64,000 bases of DNA, taken from the NCBI RefSeq assembly GCF_022637415.1, contig NZ_CP093340.1:992001-1056000 (forward strand). Reading direction: 5' to 3'. The position numbers and the translations under genes are program-made. A model generated the notes under the pieces. The model did no database searches and was not told the DNA's origin. It worked only from the letters and a program-made list of their open reading frames with translations. This document shows positions 49,142-58,760 of this stretch, one piece after another. Numbering within the stretch: position 1 is the first letter of the stretch; each line of letters begins with the position of its first letter. Origin of the DNA: Luteimonas sp. S4-F44 (GTDB lineage: Bacteria; Pseudomonadota; Gammaproteobacteria; Xanthomonadales; Xanthomonadaceae).

Positions 49142-50815
49142 ATGACCGACGCCTCGCGCCACGACCCGTCCCGCACGATCCGCGCGCCCCGCGGCAGCGC
49201 CCTGACCTGCCGCTCGTGGCTGACCGAAGCGCCGTTCCGCATGCTGCAGAACAATCTCGATCCCGAGGTCGCCGAACGCCCGGAGGATCTCGTGGTCTAC
49301 GGCGGCATCGGCCGCGCCGCGCGCGACTGGGCCTGCTACGACGCCATCCTCGAGACGCTCAAGACGCTCGAGGACGATCAGACGTTGCTGGTGCAGTCGG
49401 GCAAACCGGTCGGGGTGTTCCGCACGCATGCCGACGCGCCGCGCGTGCTGATCGCCAATTCCAATCTCGTGCCGCACTGGGCGACGTGGGAACACTTCCA
49501 CGAACTCGACCGCAAGGGCCTGGCGATGTACGGCCAGATGACCGCCGGCAGTTGGATCTACATCGGCAGCCAGGGCATTGTGCAGGGCACCTACGAAACC
49601 TTCGTCGAGATGGGCCGCCAGCATTACGGCGGCGACTTGACCGGCAAATGGATCCTGACCGCGGGCCTGGGCGGCATGGGCGGGGCGCAGCCGCTGGCCG
49701 CGAGCCTGGCCGGCGCGTGCTCGCTGACGATCGAGTGCCAGCAGAGCCGGATCGACTTCCGGCTCAAGACCCGCTACGTCGACGAGCAGGCCGCCGACCT
49801 GGACGACGCCCTGACGCGCATCGCGCGCTACACGCAGGCAGGCGAGGCGAAATCGATCGCGCTGCTCGGCAATGCGGCCGAGGTCCTGCCCGAACTGGTG
49901 CGGCGCGGCGTGCGTCCGGACTGCGTGACCGACCAGACCAGCGCGCACGACCCGGTGCACGGCTACCTGCCGATCGGCTGGACGGTCGAGCACTGGCTGG
50001 CCGAGCAGTCCGCCCATCCCGACGCAGTGCGCGACGCGGCGAAGGCCTCCATGCGCGTCCATGTCGAGGCGATGCTGGCCTTCCACGCACAAGGCATCCC
50101 GACCGTCGACTACGGCAACAACATCCGCCAGATGGCCAAGGACGAGGGGCTGGAAAACGCCTTCGATTTTCCCGGCTTCGTGCCCGCCTATGTGCGTCCG
50201 CTGTTCTGTCGCGGCATCGGCCCGTTCCGCTGGGTCGCGCTGAGCGGCGATCCGGAGGACATCGCCAGGACCGATGCCAAGGTCAAGGCGCTGATTCCCG
50301 ACGACCCCCATCTGCATCGCTGGCTGGACATGGCCGCCGAGCGCATCGCCTTCCAGGGCCTGCCGGCACGGATCTGCTGGGTCGGGCTGGGCCTGCGCCA
50401 CAAGCTGGGCCTGGCGTTCAACGAGATGGTGCGCAATGGCGAACTCAAGGCGCCGATCGTGATCGGCCGCGATCACCTCGATTCGGGCTCGGTCGCCTCC
50501 CCGAACCGCGAGACCGAGGCGATGCGCGACGGCAGCGATGCGGTCAGCGACTGGCCGCTGCTCAACGCGATGCTCAACGTCGCCGGTGGGGCGACCTGGG
50601 TGTCGCTGCATCACGGTGGCGGCGTCGGCATGGGCTACTCGCAGCATTCGGGCGTGGTGATCGTCTGCGACGGCAGCGAGGCCGCCGACCGGCGCATCGA
50701 GCGCGTGCTGTGGAACGACCCGGCGACCGGCGTGATGCGGCATGCGGATGCCGGCTACGCCATCGCTGCCGAGTGCGCGAAGGCGCAGGGCCTGGACCTG
50801 CCGATGCTCGGCTGA
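49142..50815 (+). CDS. hutU: Urocanate hydratase HutU
   Basis: Second step of histidine breakdown: urocanate to imidazolonepropionate, the substrate of HutI. 557 residues, the family length, with [33 protein letters not shown] and the NAD-binding [16 protein letters not shown]; the active-site region [14 protein letters not shown] is present. It lies 6 kb from hutI/hutF with unrelated genes between, and hutH is not adjacent. Confidence 0.96.
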   Translation: MTDASRHDPSRTIRAPRGSALTCRSWLTEAPFRMLQNNLDPEVAERPEDLVVYGGIGRAARDWACYDAILETLKTLEDDQTLLVQSGKPVGVFRTHADAPRVLIANSNLVPHWATWEHFHELDRKGLAMYGQMTAGSWIYIGSQGIVQGTYETFVEMGRQHYGGDLTGKWILTAGLGGMGGAQPLAASLAGACSLTIECQQSRIDFRLKTRYVDEQAADLDDALTRIARYTQAGEAKSIALLGNAAEVLPELVRRGVRPDCVTDQTSAHDPVHGYLPIGWTVEHWLAEQSAHPDAVRDAAKASMRVHVEAMLAFHAQGIPTVDYGNNIRQMAKDEGLENAFDFPGFVPAYVRPLFCRGIGPFRWVALSGDPEDIARTDAKVKALIPDDPHLHRWLDMAAERIAFQGLPARICWVGLGLRHKLGLAFNEMVRNGELKAPIVIGRDHLDSGSVASPNRETEAMRDGSDAVSDWPLLNAMLNVAGGATWVSLHHGGGVGMGYSQHSGVVIVCDGSEAADRRIERVLWNDPATGVMRHADAGYAIAAECAKAQGLDLPMLG

Positions 50816-50941
50816 CTGTGTCACCCTGACGCGCGGGTCGCGCGGCGCGGGCAGCGGCTACACGAGGGGGGCGTGCGCCGGGCGTATCGTGCGTGCGGCG
50901 GGTCTGAGTACCAGGTCAGGTCCAAGCAAGGGGGCGCGGCA

Positions 50942-52654
50942 ATGAAGCGAATCGATCGTCTGGCCGCCTGCGCGGCGTGGCTGGTGGGCGTGGCGCCGGT
51001 GGCCCTGGCGGCGCCGGTCGAGCGTGGGACGTTCGTGCAGGTCTGCAACACCGCCAGTGCCTACACCCATCTGCGCGACGGGCCGAGCGCGCGCCAGTAT
51101 CCGGCGACGGCGCGGATGCCCAACGGGCAACGCCTGCGCGTCGAGGACACCATCACCACGCCGGAGGGGCACGGCTACCATCGCGTGAGTCTGTTGGACG
51201 CGGGTGGCGGCGCACTGCGCAGCGGCTATGTGCACGACCAGACGGTGCGGGCGCGATGCGACCTGCCGGCAGCACCGGATACAGCGCTCGCGCGGCTCGC
51301 GGCCGCCCTGGCGGCCGACAATCCCGGCATCGCCGCCGCCGACATCATGGCGGTCAATGCCGGCTTCGACGGCAAGACGCTCGATCTGATGCACCTGCCG
51401 CAGTTGCATGATCTGTCTGCCCTGGCGCCCTGGGACGGACTCGAGTCGATCGACCTCAGTCGCTCCGGGGTGGTCGATGTCGCGCCGCTGGCGGGCCTGC
51501 CGTCGCTCAAGACCCTCAGCTTGTACGAGACCGCGGTGCACGATATCGCGCCGCTCTCGGCGCTGCGCACCCTGGAAACGCTCAATCTCCATGGCACGCG
51601 AATCGGCGACCTGGATGCGCTGTCGGGCTTGCCCGCGCTGCGTACGCTGTACCTGACGAGCAGTCTGGTGCGTGACATCTCCGCGCTCGCCACGTTGCCG
51701 GATCTGCGCGTGCTGACGCTGTCGCAGACCGAGGTGCAGGACTTCTCGTCGCTGGGCTCGCTCGGCGAACTGCGCCTGCTCAATCTCGCCAGCGCAGGCG
51801 TGCGCGATATCGCGTTCCTGCGCGACAAGCCCGCGCTCAGGACGCTGGACCTGGGAGACAACGCGATCGACGACCTGTCGCCGATCGCCGATCTGCCCGC
51901 GCTTGAGAGCGCCTTGCTCAACAACAATCCGTTCACCGATATCGCGCCGTTGGCCAGGCTCTCGACGCTCAGAACCTTGTCGCTGGCCAACAGCCAGGTC
52001 GCGGACTATCGGCCGCTGGCCGGCTTGACCAGGCTGACCGAGCTCGGGCTCGCCGGCAGCACGATCGCCGATCTGACGCCGCTGGCCGGGATGCGGCAGC
52101 TCGAATCACTGGCGCTGGGGTCGACCCGGGTCGCACGCATCGATGTGGTCGCCGGGATGCCGGCTCTGCGTCTGTTGCATCTGCACGACACCCGGGTCGC
52201 CGCGCTCGCGCCGGTCGCGGGCCTGCGCCGGCTCGAGCGGCTGTCGCTGACCAACGCACCGGTGCAGGATCTCTCGGCGCTGGCCGGCCATGCCCACCTC
52301 ATCGACCTGGGCCTGCGCGGAACGTCGGTGACCGATTTCTCGGTCATCGCGGAATTGACCGCACTCCAGACGCTGGACCTGGCCGATACTGCGTTCGACG
52401 ACATGGCCGTGCTCGCCCCGTTGCGGTTGCTCGAAACCCTGGACCTGTCACGCACCCCCGTCGACGATGTCTCGGTGCTGGCCGGGTTGCCCAGGCTGCG
52501 CTGGCTGACGATGGAAGAGACGCGGGTGCGCGATGTATCGCCACTGCGCGCGATGCACGGTCTGCGCACGCTGCGGCTGGCGAAGTCGCCGGTCGAGGAG
52601 GTCGGGGTGCTGACACCGCTGGTGGACGCGGGACTCGATCTGCGAACGGAGTAG
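50942..52654 (+). CDS. Secreted SH3-like plus leucine-rich-repeat protein
   Basis: 570 residues from ATG 50942, with AGGGGG ten bases upstream. Signal peptide (AAWLVGVAPVALAAP), an SH3b-like domain at about 30-105 (YTHLRDGPSARQYPA, SGYVHDQTVRARC), then from about residue 155 to the end 18 consecutive LRRs of exactly 22 residues plus a partial one, of the form LxxLxxLxLxxTxVxDIxPL. This is the internalin-type LRR, usually a protein-binding arc. No anchor or transmembrane segment follows. The partner is unknown. Confidence 0.88.
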   Translation: MKRIDRLAACAAWLVGVAPVALAAPVERGTFVQVCNTASAYTHLRDGPSARQYPATARMPNGQRLRVEDTITTPEGHGYHRVSLLDAGGGALRSGYVHDQTVRARCDLPAAPDTALARLAAALAADNPGIAAADIMAVNAGFDGKTLDLMHLPQLHDLSALAPWDGLESIDLSRSGVVDVAPLAGLPSLKTLSLYETAVHDIAPLSALRTLETLNLHGTRIGDLDALSGLPALRTLYLTSSLVRDISALATLPDLRVLTLSQTEVQDFSSLGSLGELRLLNLASAGVRDIAFLRDKPALRTLDLGDNAIDDLSPIADLPALESALLNNNPFTDIAPLARLSTLRTLSLANSQVADYRPLAGLTRLTELGLAGSTIADLTPLAGMRQLESLALGSTRVARIDVVAGMPALRLLHLHDTRVAALAPVAGLRRLERLSLTNAPVQDLSALAGHAHLIDLGLRGTSVTDFSVIAELTALQTLDLADTAFDDMAVLAPLRLLETLDLSRTPVDDVSVLAGLPRLRWLTMEETRVRDVSPLRAMHGLRTLRLAKSPVEEVGVLTPLVDAGLDLRTE

Positions 52655-52764
52655 CGCGCGCCGTATCGGGCCGCCAGGCGGCGGGACGCGGCGGGCTGGC
52701 CGGGGCTTGCAATGCGGTCTGTGCATCGCCAGTTGTTGAGGGTCGATCGCCACCGGAGCATGCC

Positions 52765-53229
52765 GTGTCCTCGTTTGATCTGCGTCCGCCCAGCGCCGCC
52801 GAGCGCACAGCCCTGGAAGCCGGCCTGTCCGCCGACGAACGCCGCGTGCTGCTGCAACACGGCACCGAGGCGCCGTTCTGCGGTGTGTTCCTCGACAACA
52901 AGCGCGAAGGCACCTACTGCTGCCGGCTGTGCGGCCTGCCGCTGTTCCGCTCCAGCGCCAAGTTTGACTCGGGCACCGGCTGGCCGAGCTTCTTCGCGCC
53001 GATCGACGACGCGCATATCGGCCGCATCCGCGACACCAGCCACGGCATGATCCGCGTCGAGGAGGTCTGCGCGCGCTGCGGCAGCCACCTGGGGCACGTG
53101 TTCCCGGACGGGCCGCCGCCGACCTATGAGCGGCATTGTCTCAACTCGGTGTCGCTGTCGTTCGTCGCGACCGGCGCGCCGCTGCCCGACCCGCTGGCGC
53201 GCGGCGGTGCGGAGGCATCGCCGGCCTGA
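52765..53229 (+). CDS. msrB: Peptide-methionine (R)-S-oxide reductase MsrB
   Basis: Reduces methionine R-sulfoxide in oxidised proteins. 154 residues from a GTG start (GGAG eight bases upstream; the nearby ATG is out of frame). Motifs: SGTGWPSFF, catalytic Cys125 in RHCLNSVS, and two zinc-binding CxxC pairs (CCRLCG and CARCGSHLGHVF). Confidence 0.95.
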   Translation: MSSFDLRPPSAAERTALEAGLSADERRVLLQHGTEAPFCGVFLDNKREGTYCCRLCGLPLFRSSAKFDSGTGWPSFFAPIDDAHIGRIRDTSHGMIRVEEVCARCGSHLGHVFPDGPPPTYERHCLNSVSLSFVATGAPLPDPLARGGAEASPA

Positions 53230-53360
53230 TTGCGTACGCATCGGCGCGGGCGGATGCGCCGGGCGCGCACGCGCGTCCGGCAGGGTGCATCGCGATCGCC
53301 GACATGGCCTTCCGCGCGGACCTCTATACTCGCGGGTCCCTGACCCGGCGAGCCTTGCCC

Positions 53361-54734
53361 ATGCGTGTGTCCAGCAATTCCGCGTCTTCCGCCGCGCCCA
53401 GCGCGACCCATCCCGCCAGCTTGCGCCGGTCGGTATCGAATACGCTGAAGGGCTCGGCCGGCAACCTCGTCGAATGGTTCGACGTCTATGTCTACTCGGT
53501 ATTCGCGGCGTACTTCGAGTCGCAGTTCTTCTCGCCCGAGGACAAGAACGCCACGCTCTACGTGTGGGGCATCTTCGCGATGACCTTCCTGATGCGCCCG
53601 ATCGGCGCCTGGTACTTCGGCCGCTTCGCCGACCGCTACGGCCGGCGCTTGGCGCTGACGGTCTCGGTGTCAATGATGGCCGGCTGCTCGTTCGTGATCG
53701 CCATCACCCCGACTGTCGCCACGATCGGCATCGCCGCGCCGATCATCCTGTTGCTCGCGCGCCTGGTGCAGGGCTTCGCGACCGGCGGCGAGTACGGTGC
53801 CAGCGCGACCTACATGTCCGAGGCCGCGATTCCCGGTCGCCGCGGCTTTCTGTCCTCGTTCCATTACGTGACCCTGGTCGGTGGCCATGTGCTGGCTCAG
53901 GCCACGTTGCTGGCGATGCTGTTGTCGCTCGACACCGCGCAGATTTCCGAGTGGGGCTGGCGCCTGGCCTTCGCGCTGGGCGGCGTCGCGGCGATCGTGG
54001 TGTTCTGGCTGCGGCGCACGATGGACGAGTCGCTGGAGACCGAATCGATCGAGGCCGCCAAGACGGGCGGCGCACGCGCATCGGGGTCGCTGCGCGAGCT
54101 CTTCGTCAACCAGTGGCGTCCGCTGCTGCTGTGCTTCCTGATCACCGCGGGCGGCACGATCGCGTTCTACACGTACTCGGTCAACGGCCCGAAGATGATC
54201 CAAACCGCGTTCGCCGGCGGCGATGCAATCACCGGCACCTGGATCAATCTGGCGCTGCTGGCCTTTTTGATGGTGCTTCAGCCGGTCGGCGGCTGGTTGT
54301 CGGACATCATCGGGCGCAAGTCGCTGCTGGTGTTCTTCGGCATCGGCGGCGTGCTCTATACCGGTTACATGGTCACCGCGCTGCCGCAGCAGACCAGCGC
54401 ACTGTCGGCGTTCCTGATCCTGGGCGCCGGCTTCGTGATCCTGACCGGCTACACGTCGATCAACGCGGTGGTGAAGGCCGAACTGTTCCCCACCCACGTG
54501 CGCGCGCTGGGCGTCGGCCTGGGCTACGCGCTGGCCAACTCGGCCTTCGGCGGGACCGCGCCGGTGCTCTACCAGGCCGCGCTCAAGTCCGACCAGGTGA
54601 CCGCGTTCGTGATCTACGCGACGACGGTGATCGCTGTGTCGCTGGTGGTCTACGTGTTCTTCCTCAAGAACAAGGGCGCGAACTGGCTCGACGACGCGCA
54701 CGTGATGCGCGAACGCGGGCAGGGCCGACGCTGA
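53361..54734 (+). CDS. MHS-family MFS transporter (KgtP-like dicarboxylate symporter)
   Basis: 457 residues, 12 hydrophobic segments. The metabolite:H+ symporter pattern is clear: GNLVEWFDVYVYSVFAAYF, FGRFADRYGRRLAL between helices 2 and 3, and RLVQGFATGGEYGASATYMSE. Closest type is alpha-ketoglutarate permease, which would fit a chromosome rich in amino acid catabolism, but the substrate is not certain. An in-frame extension upstream overlaps msrB and is rejected. A CCCTCTCCCGC palindrome follows. Confidence 0.9.
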   Translation: MRVSSNSASSAAPSATHPASLRRSVSNTLKGSAGNLVEWFDVYVYSVFAAYFESQFFSPEDKNATLYVWGIFAMTFLMRPIGAWYFGRFADRYGRRLALTVSVSMMAGCSFVIAITPTVATIGIAAPIILLLARLVQGFATGGEYGASATYMSEAAIPGRRGFLSSFHYVTLVGGHVLAQATLLAMLLSLDTAQISEWGWRLAFALGGVAAIVVFWLRRTMDESLETESIEAAKTGGARASGSLRELFVNQWRPLLLCFLITAGGTIAFYTYSVNGPKMIQTAFAGGDAITGTWINLALLAFLMVLQPVGGWLSDIIGRKSLLVFFGIGGVLYTGYMVTALPQQTSALSAFLILGAGFVILTGYTSINAVVKAELFPTHVRALGVGLGYALANSAFGGTAPVLYQAALKSDQVTAFVIYATTVIAVSLVVYVFFLKNKGANWLDDAHVMRERGQGRR

Positions 54735-54758
54735 GGCGAACGCACGCCGTCACCCGGC

Positions 54759-54782
54759 CCTCTCCCGCAAGCGGGGGAGGGC
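54759..54782. repeat. CCCTCTCCCGC-AA-GCGGGGGAGGG palindrome
   Basis: Eleven-base arms with one mismatch, 24 bases after the MFS stop. Same dispersed family as 1731-1754, 62789-62809 and the DUF559 flanks. Confidence 0.75.
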
Positions 54783-54872
54783 GCGGGACGAGGCGGCCGG
54801 CGGGCGCTCTGCTGCCGGATTCACATCCTCGGTTCTAGACTCGTCCTTCCTTCGTCTGGCGAGAGCCCACCC

Positions 54873-55241
54873 ATGTTCAAGCGCATCGTTCCCGTCCTGC
54901 TCATCGCGCTGCTGGCCGCCTGCAGCGCGCCTGCCGAGCGCGACACCGTCCGGCCCAAGGCCGGTCCCGCGGTCGCGTCGGTGACCAACGAGACCGACTG
55001 CCTGCGACGCGGCGGCGAGTGGAAACAACTGGGACGGGCGCCGGTCCCACAGTGTCTGCTGCAGACCGTCGATGCCGGCAAGGCCTGCACCGACAGCCAG
55101 CAGTGCCAGGGCCAGTGCCTGGCGCCGGAAGGCACCGTCGACAGCGCGCGCGTGCAGGGCCAGTGCAGCGTCGACACCAACCCGTTCGGCTGCCAGCAGC
55201 GGGTGCGCGACGGCGTGGCGTGGACGATCTGCGTCGACTGA
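54873..55241 (+). CDS. Small Cys-rich lipoprotein
   Basis: 122 residues with a lipobox (LLIALLAACSAP, lipidated Cys17) and eight further Cys spread over the mature part (ETDCLRRGG, PQCLLQT, KACTDSQQCQGQCLAPEG, CSVDTNPFGCQQ, TICVD), likely disulfide-bonded in the periplasm. No family recognised. A strong terminator follows at 55274. Confidence 0.8.
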   Translation: MFKRIVPVLLIALLAACSAPAERDTVRPKAGPAVASVTNETDCLRRGGEWKQLGRAPVPQCLLQTVDAGKACTDSQQCQGQCLAPEGTVDSARVQGQCSVDTNPFGCQQRVRDGVAWTICVD

Positions 55242-55560
55242 CCCGGCGCGACCGGATCGATGCAGTGTGACCGACGGGGACGGCGGAAGCCGTCCCCGTT
55301 TGCATGCCGGCCGCCGCAATCGGGACAGGGCCGCGGGCGATCGCGCTGCGTGCTCGGGTCGCTGCATTCGCCTTGCCCGGCGTGCGGCGATCGGAACCCC
55401 GGCCCGATGCGCGAGGGGCGACGCGGTCGCAAGGCGCAGCCTGCGCCATCACCGCGACCAGACCGGCCGCGCGCTAGCGTCCTGCGCACATCCCATGACG
55501 GAGTGCTCCGATGCCGATCGCGACCCACCTCGCTGACCTTGCCGCTGGAGTTCCTGCGCG
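55242..55560. other. 319-base intergenic stretch before mgtC-like gene
   Basis: It holds the terminator at 55274-55301 and otherwise nothing I can support; the remaining open frames look like shadows with no recognisable features. The promoter of the MgtC gene should lie in its right half. Confidence 0.45.
55274..55301 (+). terminator. Rho-independent terminator of the lipoprotein gene
   Basis: Perfect 11-base arms ACGGGGACGGC and GCCGTCCCCGT with a GGAA tetraloop, then TTT. Confidence 0.85.
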
Positions 55561-56076
55561 ATGAGCGTGCTCGACCAAGTGCTCGATGCCGTGGCGCGCG
55601 AACTGGCGTTGCCCGATCCCGACACCTTGACCACCATCGTGGTCCGCGTGCTGGTGGCCGCGCTGCTCGGCGGCTTGGTCGGCTGGGAGCGCGAGCACAA
55701 GGGACGCGCTGCGGGATTGAAGACGCATATCCTGGTGTCGATCGGCTCGGCGCTGTTCGTGCTCGCGCCGTTGCTGTCGGACATCGACGGCGCTGACGTG
55801 ACTCGGGTGATGCAGGGCATCGTGTCGGGTATCGGCTTTCTGGGGGCGGGCGCGATCCTCAAGCTGGACAAGGGCGAGCGCATCGAAGGCCTGACGACCG
55901 CGGCTGGAGTCTGGATGACCGCGGCGATCGGCATGGCCGCCGGCATGGGCCAGGAAATGGTGGCGCTGGCGACCACGCTCGTCGCGTTGCTGGTCGTCGG
56001 CGCGCTGCCGCGGCTGCAGCGTCCACGTGCGCGGGCGCGCCGGCGGAGCATCGATCTGGCAGGCCGCGACAGCTGA
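55561..56076 (+). CDS. MgtC/SapB family membrane protein
   Basis: 171 residues with four to five hydrophobic helices. The MgtC signature is present: RVLVAALLGGLVGWEREHKG, AAGLKTHILVSIGSALFVL and IVSGIGFLGAGAIL, then GLTTAAGVWMTAAIGMAAG. The C-terminal soluble domain of pathogen MgtC is absent and replaced by an Arg-rich tail. The family is tied to magnesium-limited growth and control of F-type ATPase, by an unsettled mechanism. Confidence 0.9.
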   Translation: MSVLDQVLDAVARELALPDPDTLTTIVVRVLVAALLGGLVGWEREHKGRAAGLKTHILVSIGSALFVLAPLLSDIDGADVTRVMQGIVSGIGFLGAGAILKLDKGERIEGLTTAAGVWMTAAIGMAAGMGQEMVALATTLVALLVVGALPRLQRPRARARRRSIDLAGRDS

Positions 56077-56168
56077 ACGCAACGGGCGCGCATTCCCGAT
56101 TCCGCCACGGCGGCTTCATCCCGGACTCCGCACGGTGATCGCACATTTCGATCAACGGAGCCAAGCAG

Positions 56169-56984
56169 ATGACCAAGCACAACGACATCCGAGACGGCGG
56201 CCGCGACCTCAATCGCGATCCGATCACCAAGACGCCCGGCGCCCATCCGATCGGCGTCGGTGTCGGCGGCGCGGCAGGCGGCATGGCCGCCGGCGCTGCG
56301 GCCGGGACCGTTTTCGGACCGGTCGGGACCCTGATCGGCGCGGCGGTCGGCGTGGTCGCCGGTGCGGCGATCGGCAAGGGCGTGGCCGAGCGCATCGATC
56401 CGACCGGCGAAGTGGAGTACTGGCGTGATGCGCATCGCGACCGCCCCTACGTCAAGCCCGAACACGACTACGACCGCGACTACGCGCCGGCATACGGCTT
56501 CGGCCTGCAGGCGCGCGAGGCGGACCGGACCCGCAGTTGGGACGAGTCGGAGGCGCAGCTGCGCCGCGATTGGGAATCGGCCAGGGCCGAGTCGAAGCTG
56601 GCGTGGGAAGACGCACAACCGGCGGTTCGCGATGCCTGGGAGCGCACGGATCGGACCTACGACCTGTACCAGCGCAGCGACGACTACCATGCCAAGGCGT
56701 TCGAGAATGCGCCGTACCGCAGCGCAGACGACCGCTACGAGGACTACCAGCCGGCGTACCGCTACGGCGCCTACGCGCGCTCGCGCCATGCCAATCGCGA
56801 CTGGGACGACGCGCTGGCAGGCGAACTCGCGCGCGACTGGGCGACGCGACGCGGCAACTCGCGTCTGGAGTGGGACCGCGCCAAGGCCGCGGTGGAGGAT
56901 GCCTACATCTCGCACGACCGCTATACGAGCGGCGAGTACACCGGCAGCGGCCGCGACGACAACGACCGTTTCCGGGTCGGGTGA
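56169..56984 (+). CDS. Glycine-zipper protein with a duplicated acidic domain
   Basis: 271 residues. Residues about 27-72 are a glycine-zipper membrane segment (GGAAGGMAAGAAAGTVFGP, GAAVGVVAGAAIGKGVAER). The rest contains two tandem copies of a roughly 55-residue unit: PAYGFGLQAREADRTRSWDE and PAYRYGAYARSRHANRDWDD start them, each followed by a W...R.ES/R.NS.L.W..A...V.DA pattern. No known function; such proteins are often stress-associated. A 14-bp-stem terminator follows. The start has GGAG eleven bases upstream. Confidence 0.8.
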   Translation: MTKHNDIRDGGRDLNRDPITKTPGAHPIGVGVGGAAGGMAAGAAAGTVFGPVGTLIGAAVGVVAGAAIGKGVAERIDPTGEVEYWRDAHRDRPYVKPEHDYDRDYAPAYGFGLQAREADRTRSWDESEAQLRRDWESARAESKLAWEDAQPAVRDAWERTDRTYDLYQRSDDYHAKAFENAPYRSADDRYEDYQPAYRYGAYARSRHANRDWDDALAGELARDWATRRGNSRLEWDRAKAAVEDAYISHDRYTSGEYTGSGRDDNDRFRVG

Positions 56985-57008
56985 CATCGTCGATCGACAA
57001 GCACGACG

Positions 57009-57042
57009 CAACGGGCGCATTCTTGGTCGAATGCGCCCGTTG
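57009..57042 (+). terminator. Terminator hairpin of the glycine-zipper gene
   Basis: Perfect 14-base arms CAACGGGCGCATTC and GAATGCGCCCGTTG with a six-base loop, 24 bases after the stop codon. No long T-run, but the stem is very stable. Confidence 0.75.
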
Positions 57043-57239
57043 TCGTTGCGGCTCCCCCGCGTTCGGCCAAGGGCGCCAGCTTGGGGGCGATATCACGCGC
57101 TGACGGCATGCCCGCATTGCGATCGGGTCACCAGCCTAATGACAGGCGGGCCGTCGCGGGTCCCGCAAGGCGCATTCACATCGCGCCGCGCGCCCGTCGT
57201 GGACCATCGTGGCTATTCCAACGTGCAGGAGATCGCTTC

Positions 57240-57476
57240 ATGAGTGGACAGGGTTCGGCTGGCAATGTCATCGCCGCCATCTGCAGTTTCATCGTGCCCG
57301 GCCTCGGGCAATTGGTTCAGGGCCGGCTGCTGTCGGCGGTGCTGTGGTTTCTGGCCGGCTGCATCGCATTCGCGATCACCTGGCTGCTGACGGTCTCGCT
57401 GCTGCCGTTCGGCTGGTTCATCGTCAGCGTGTTCTCGTGCATCAACGCAGCTCTGTATCGCCGTCCTGGGGTCTGA
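57240..57476 (+). CDS. Small membrane protein, TM2-domain-like
   Basis: 78 residues from ATG 57240 with AGGAG eight bases upstream. Two hydrophobic helices; the first follows SFIVPGLGQLVQGRLLSAVL, like the GLGQ-x-Y/L-x-G pattern of TM2/DUF5683 proteins. Function unknown. Confidence 0.75.
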   Translation: MSGQGSAGNVIAAICSFIVPGLGQLVQGRLLSAVLWFLAGCIAFAITWLLTVSLLPFGWFIVSVFSCINAALYRRPGV

Positions 57477-57531
57477 CTACGCACTCTGCGCTGTGCCCGG
57501 GGCCGACGACGGCCACCGGGCACAGGCGCGT

Positions 57532-57795
57532 TCACTTCGGTTCGCCGTTCTCCACGCCGGTATCGCTGCGCACGTCGTCGGCGAACGAATGCCCGCTTGC
57601 GTCGCGATCGCCGATTTGATCGTCGAGTTCGGGATCGAGCAGGTCAGCCTGGTCGTCGAGACCAATGTTGTCGAGCGCCGACTGCGAACGCGGGTCCTTT
57701 AACGCCGGCCCGCGCGTTGGCGGCAGATCCTCGCGGTCGCGTATCGACGATTCCTCGCTCGGGGCGTTGGGGCGGGTGGGGTTGGCTTTGCTCAT
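57532..57795 (-). CDS. Small acidic, probably disordered protein
   Basis: 87 residues on the minus strand, with GGAG a few bases before the ATG. Rich in Asp, Glu, Ser and Pro (DNIGLDDQADLLDPELDDQ), no hydrophobic core, no Cys. Resembles small stress-related cytosolic proteins in composition, but no family is recognised. It is convergent with the TM2-like gene. Confidence 0.6.
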   Translation of the reverse strand: MSKANPTRPNAPSEESSIRDREDLPPTRGPALKDPRSQSALDNIGLDDQADLLDPELDDQIGDRDASGHSFADDVRSDTGVENGEPK

Positions 57796-57947
57796 GGCGG
57801 TCTCCGGTCTGCGGTGCGGACACTATCGGCGCGACCGCGTCACGCGGGCGGCAAGCGCCTGTGAGCGCCGTGTCGTGACCCGGTCATGCCTGCGTCGCGC
57901 GTGATTGCGTGCCGCCCCACTGCCGTCGAGGCGACATCGAGCAGGCG

Positions 57948-58196
57948 TCAAACCGCGCGGCTGACCTGGCCCGCGGCCGCCGCGCGACGGTGTTCGCGGC
58001 GCGGGCGCGTGTCATGCGCATGCCAGGCCGCCTGCACTTGGGCGCGGACGTCGTGCCAGGCACGCAAGCGGCCATCGAACTCCCAGACCCGCCGCAGCAC
58101 CGGCTCGATCTCTTCCCAGGGACGCTCGGGATACGACGCACGTCCATTGCGACCCAGCGAGAGCACCAGCATCTGATCGGATTCGGAACGGGCCAT
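57948..58196 (-). CDS. Possible small cytosolic protein of unknown function
   Basis: 82 residues. The first two thirds look protein-like (MLVLSLGRNGRASYPERPW, EEIEPVLRRVWEFDGRLRAW); the last third is Arg/Ala-rich and less convincing. No good ribosome-binding site. No family recognised. It could be spurious. Confidence 0.4.
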   Translation of the reverse strand: MARSESDQMLVLSLGRNGRASYPERPWEEIEPVLRRVWEFDGRLRAWHDVRAQVQAAWHAHDTRPRREHRRAAAAGQVSRAV

Positions 58197-58294
58197 CTGC
58201 GTGTTGCCGGGAACTTGGGAGCGCGCAGGCTACGGCGCGGATCGTCTGTTTTCCGTGAATCCAATGTTGGATTTCAATGACAACGCGGCCGCGT

Positions 58295-58684
58295 TCAGAA
58301 CAGCCCCGCCAGCACCATCACCAACCCCACCGTCGCGACCGTCCAGATGGCGCTGCGCAGGTAGGGGATACCGATGCCGTACACCGGCAGATAGGCCACA
58401 CGCGCCCACAGGTACACCTGGGCGCCCAGTGCGGTGGTGGCGTCGGCGCGACCGGCCAGCACCACCGCCAGCACCGCAGCCGCGAAGAACGGAAAGGTCT
58501 CGAGGAAGTTGCGGCTCGCCGCCGACAACCGCTGCGCGGCGCCGGTGAGCGGTGGCACCGCGCCGTCGCGGTTGCTCGCGTTCCAGGCCAGGCCGCGTTG
58601 CGCGGTCGAGAACCCGGCTGCGATCAGCACGTGGACCAAGCCGAGGACGATCGACCCGGCCAGCATCTGCAATTCGATCGTCAT
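58295..58684 (-). CDS. MAPEG family membrane protein
   Basis: 129 residues from MTIELQML, chosen because GGAGG lies about nine bases upstream; an ATG two codons earlier is also possible. Four hydrophobic helices with the MAPEG pattern: GLAWNASNRDG, RLSAASRNFLETFPFFAAAV and ARVAYLPVYGIGIPYLRS. The family includes glutathione transferases and related membrane enzymes of eicosanoid metabolism; the bacterial role is unknown. Confidence 0.85.
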   Translation of the reverse strand: MTIELQMLAGSIVLGLVHVLIAAGFSTAQRGLAWNASNRDGAVPPLTGAAQRLSAASRNFLETFPFFAAAVLAVVLAGRADATTALGAQVYLWARVAYLPVYGIGIPYLRSAIWTVATVGLVMVLAGLF

Positions 58685-58760
58685 CGGCATGGCCTCCAGC
58701 GCATCATGTTCAGAGCAGGGCTTTTTATTTCAGAGTCCGGCGTTCAGGGCATGACCTTCA

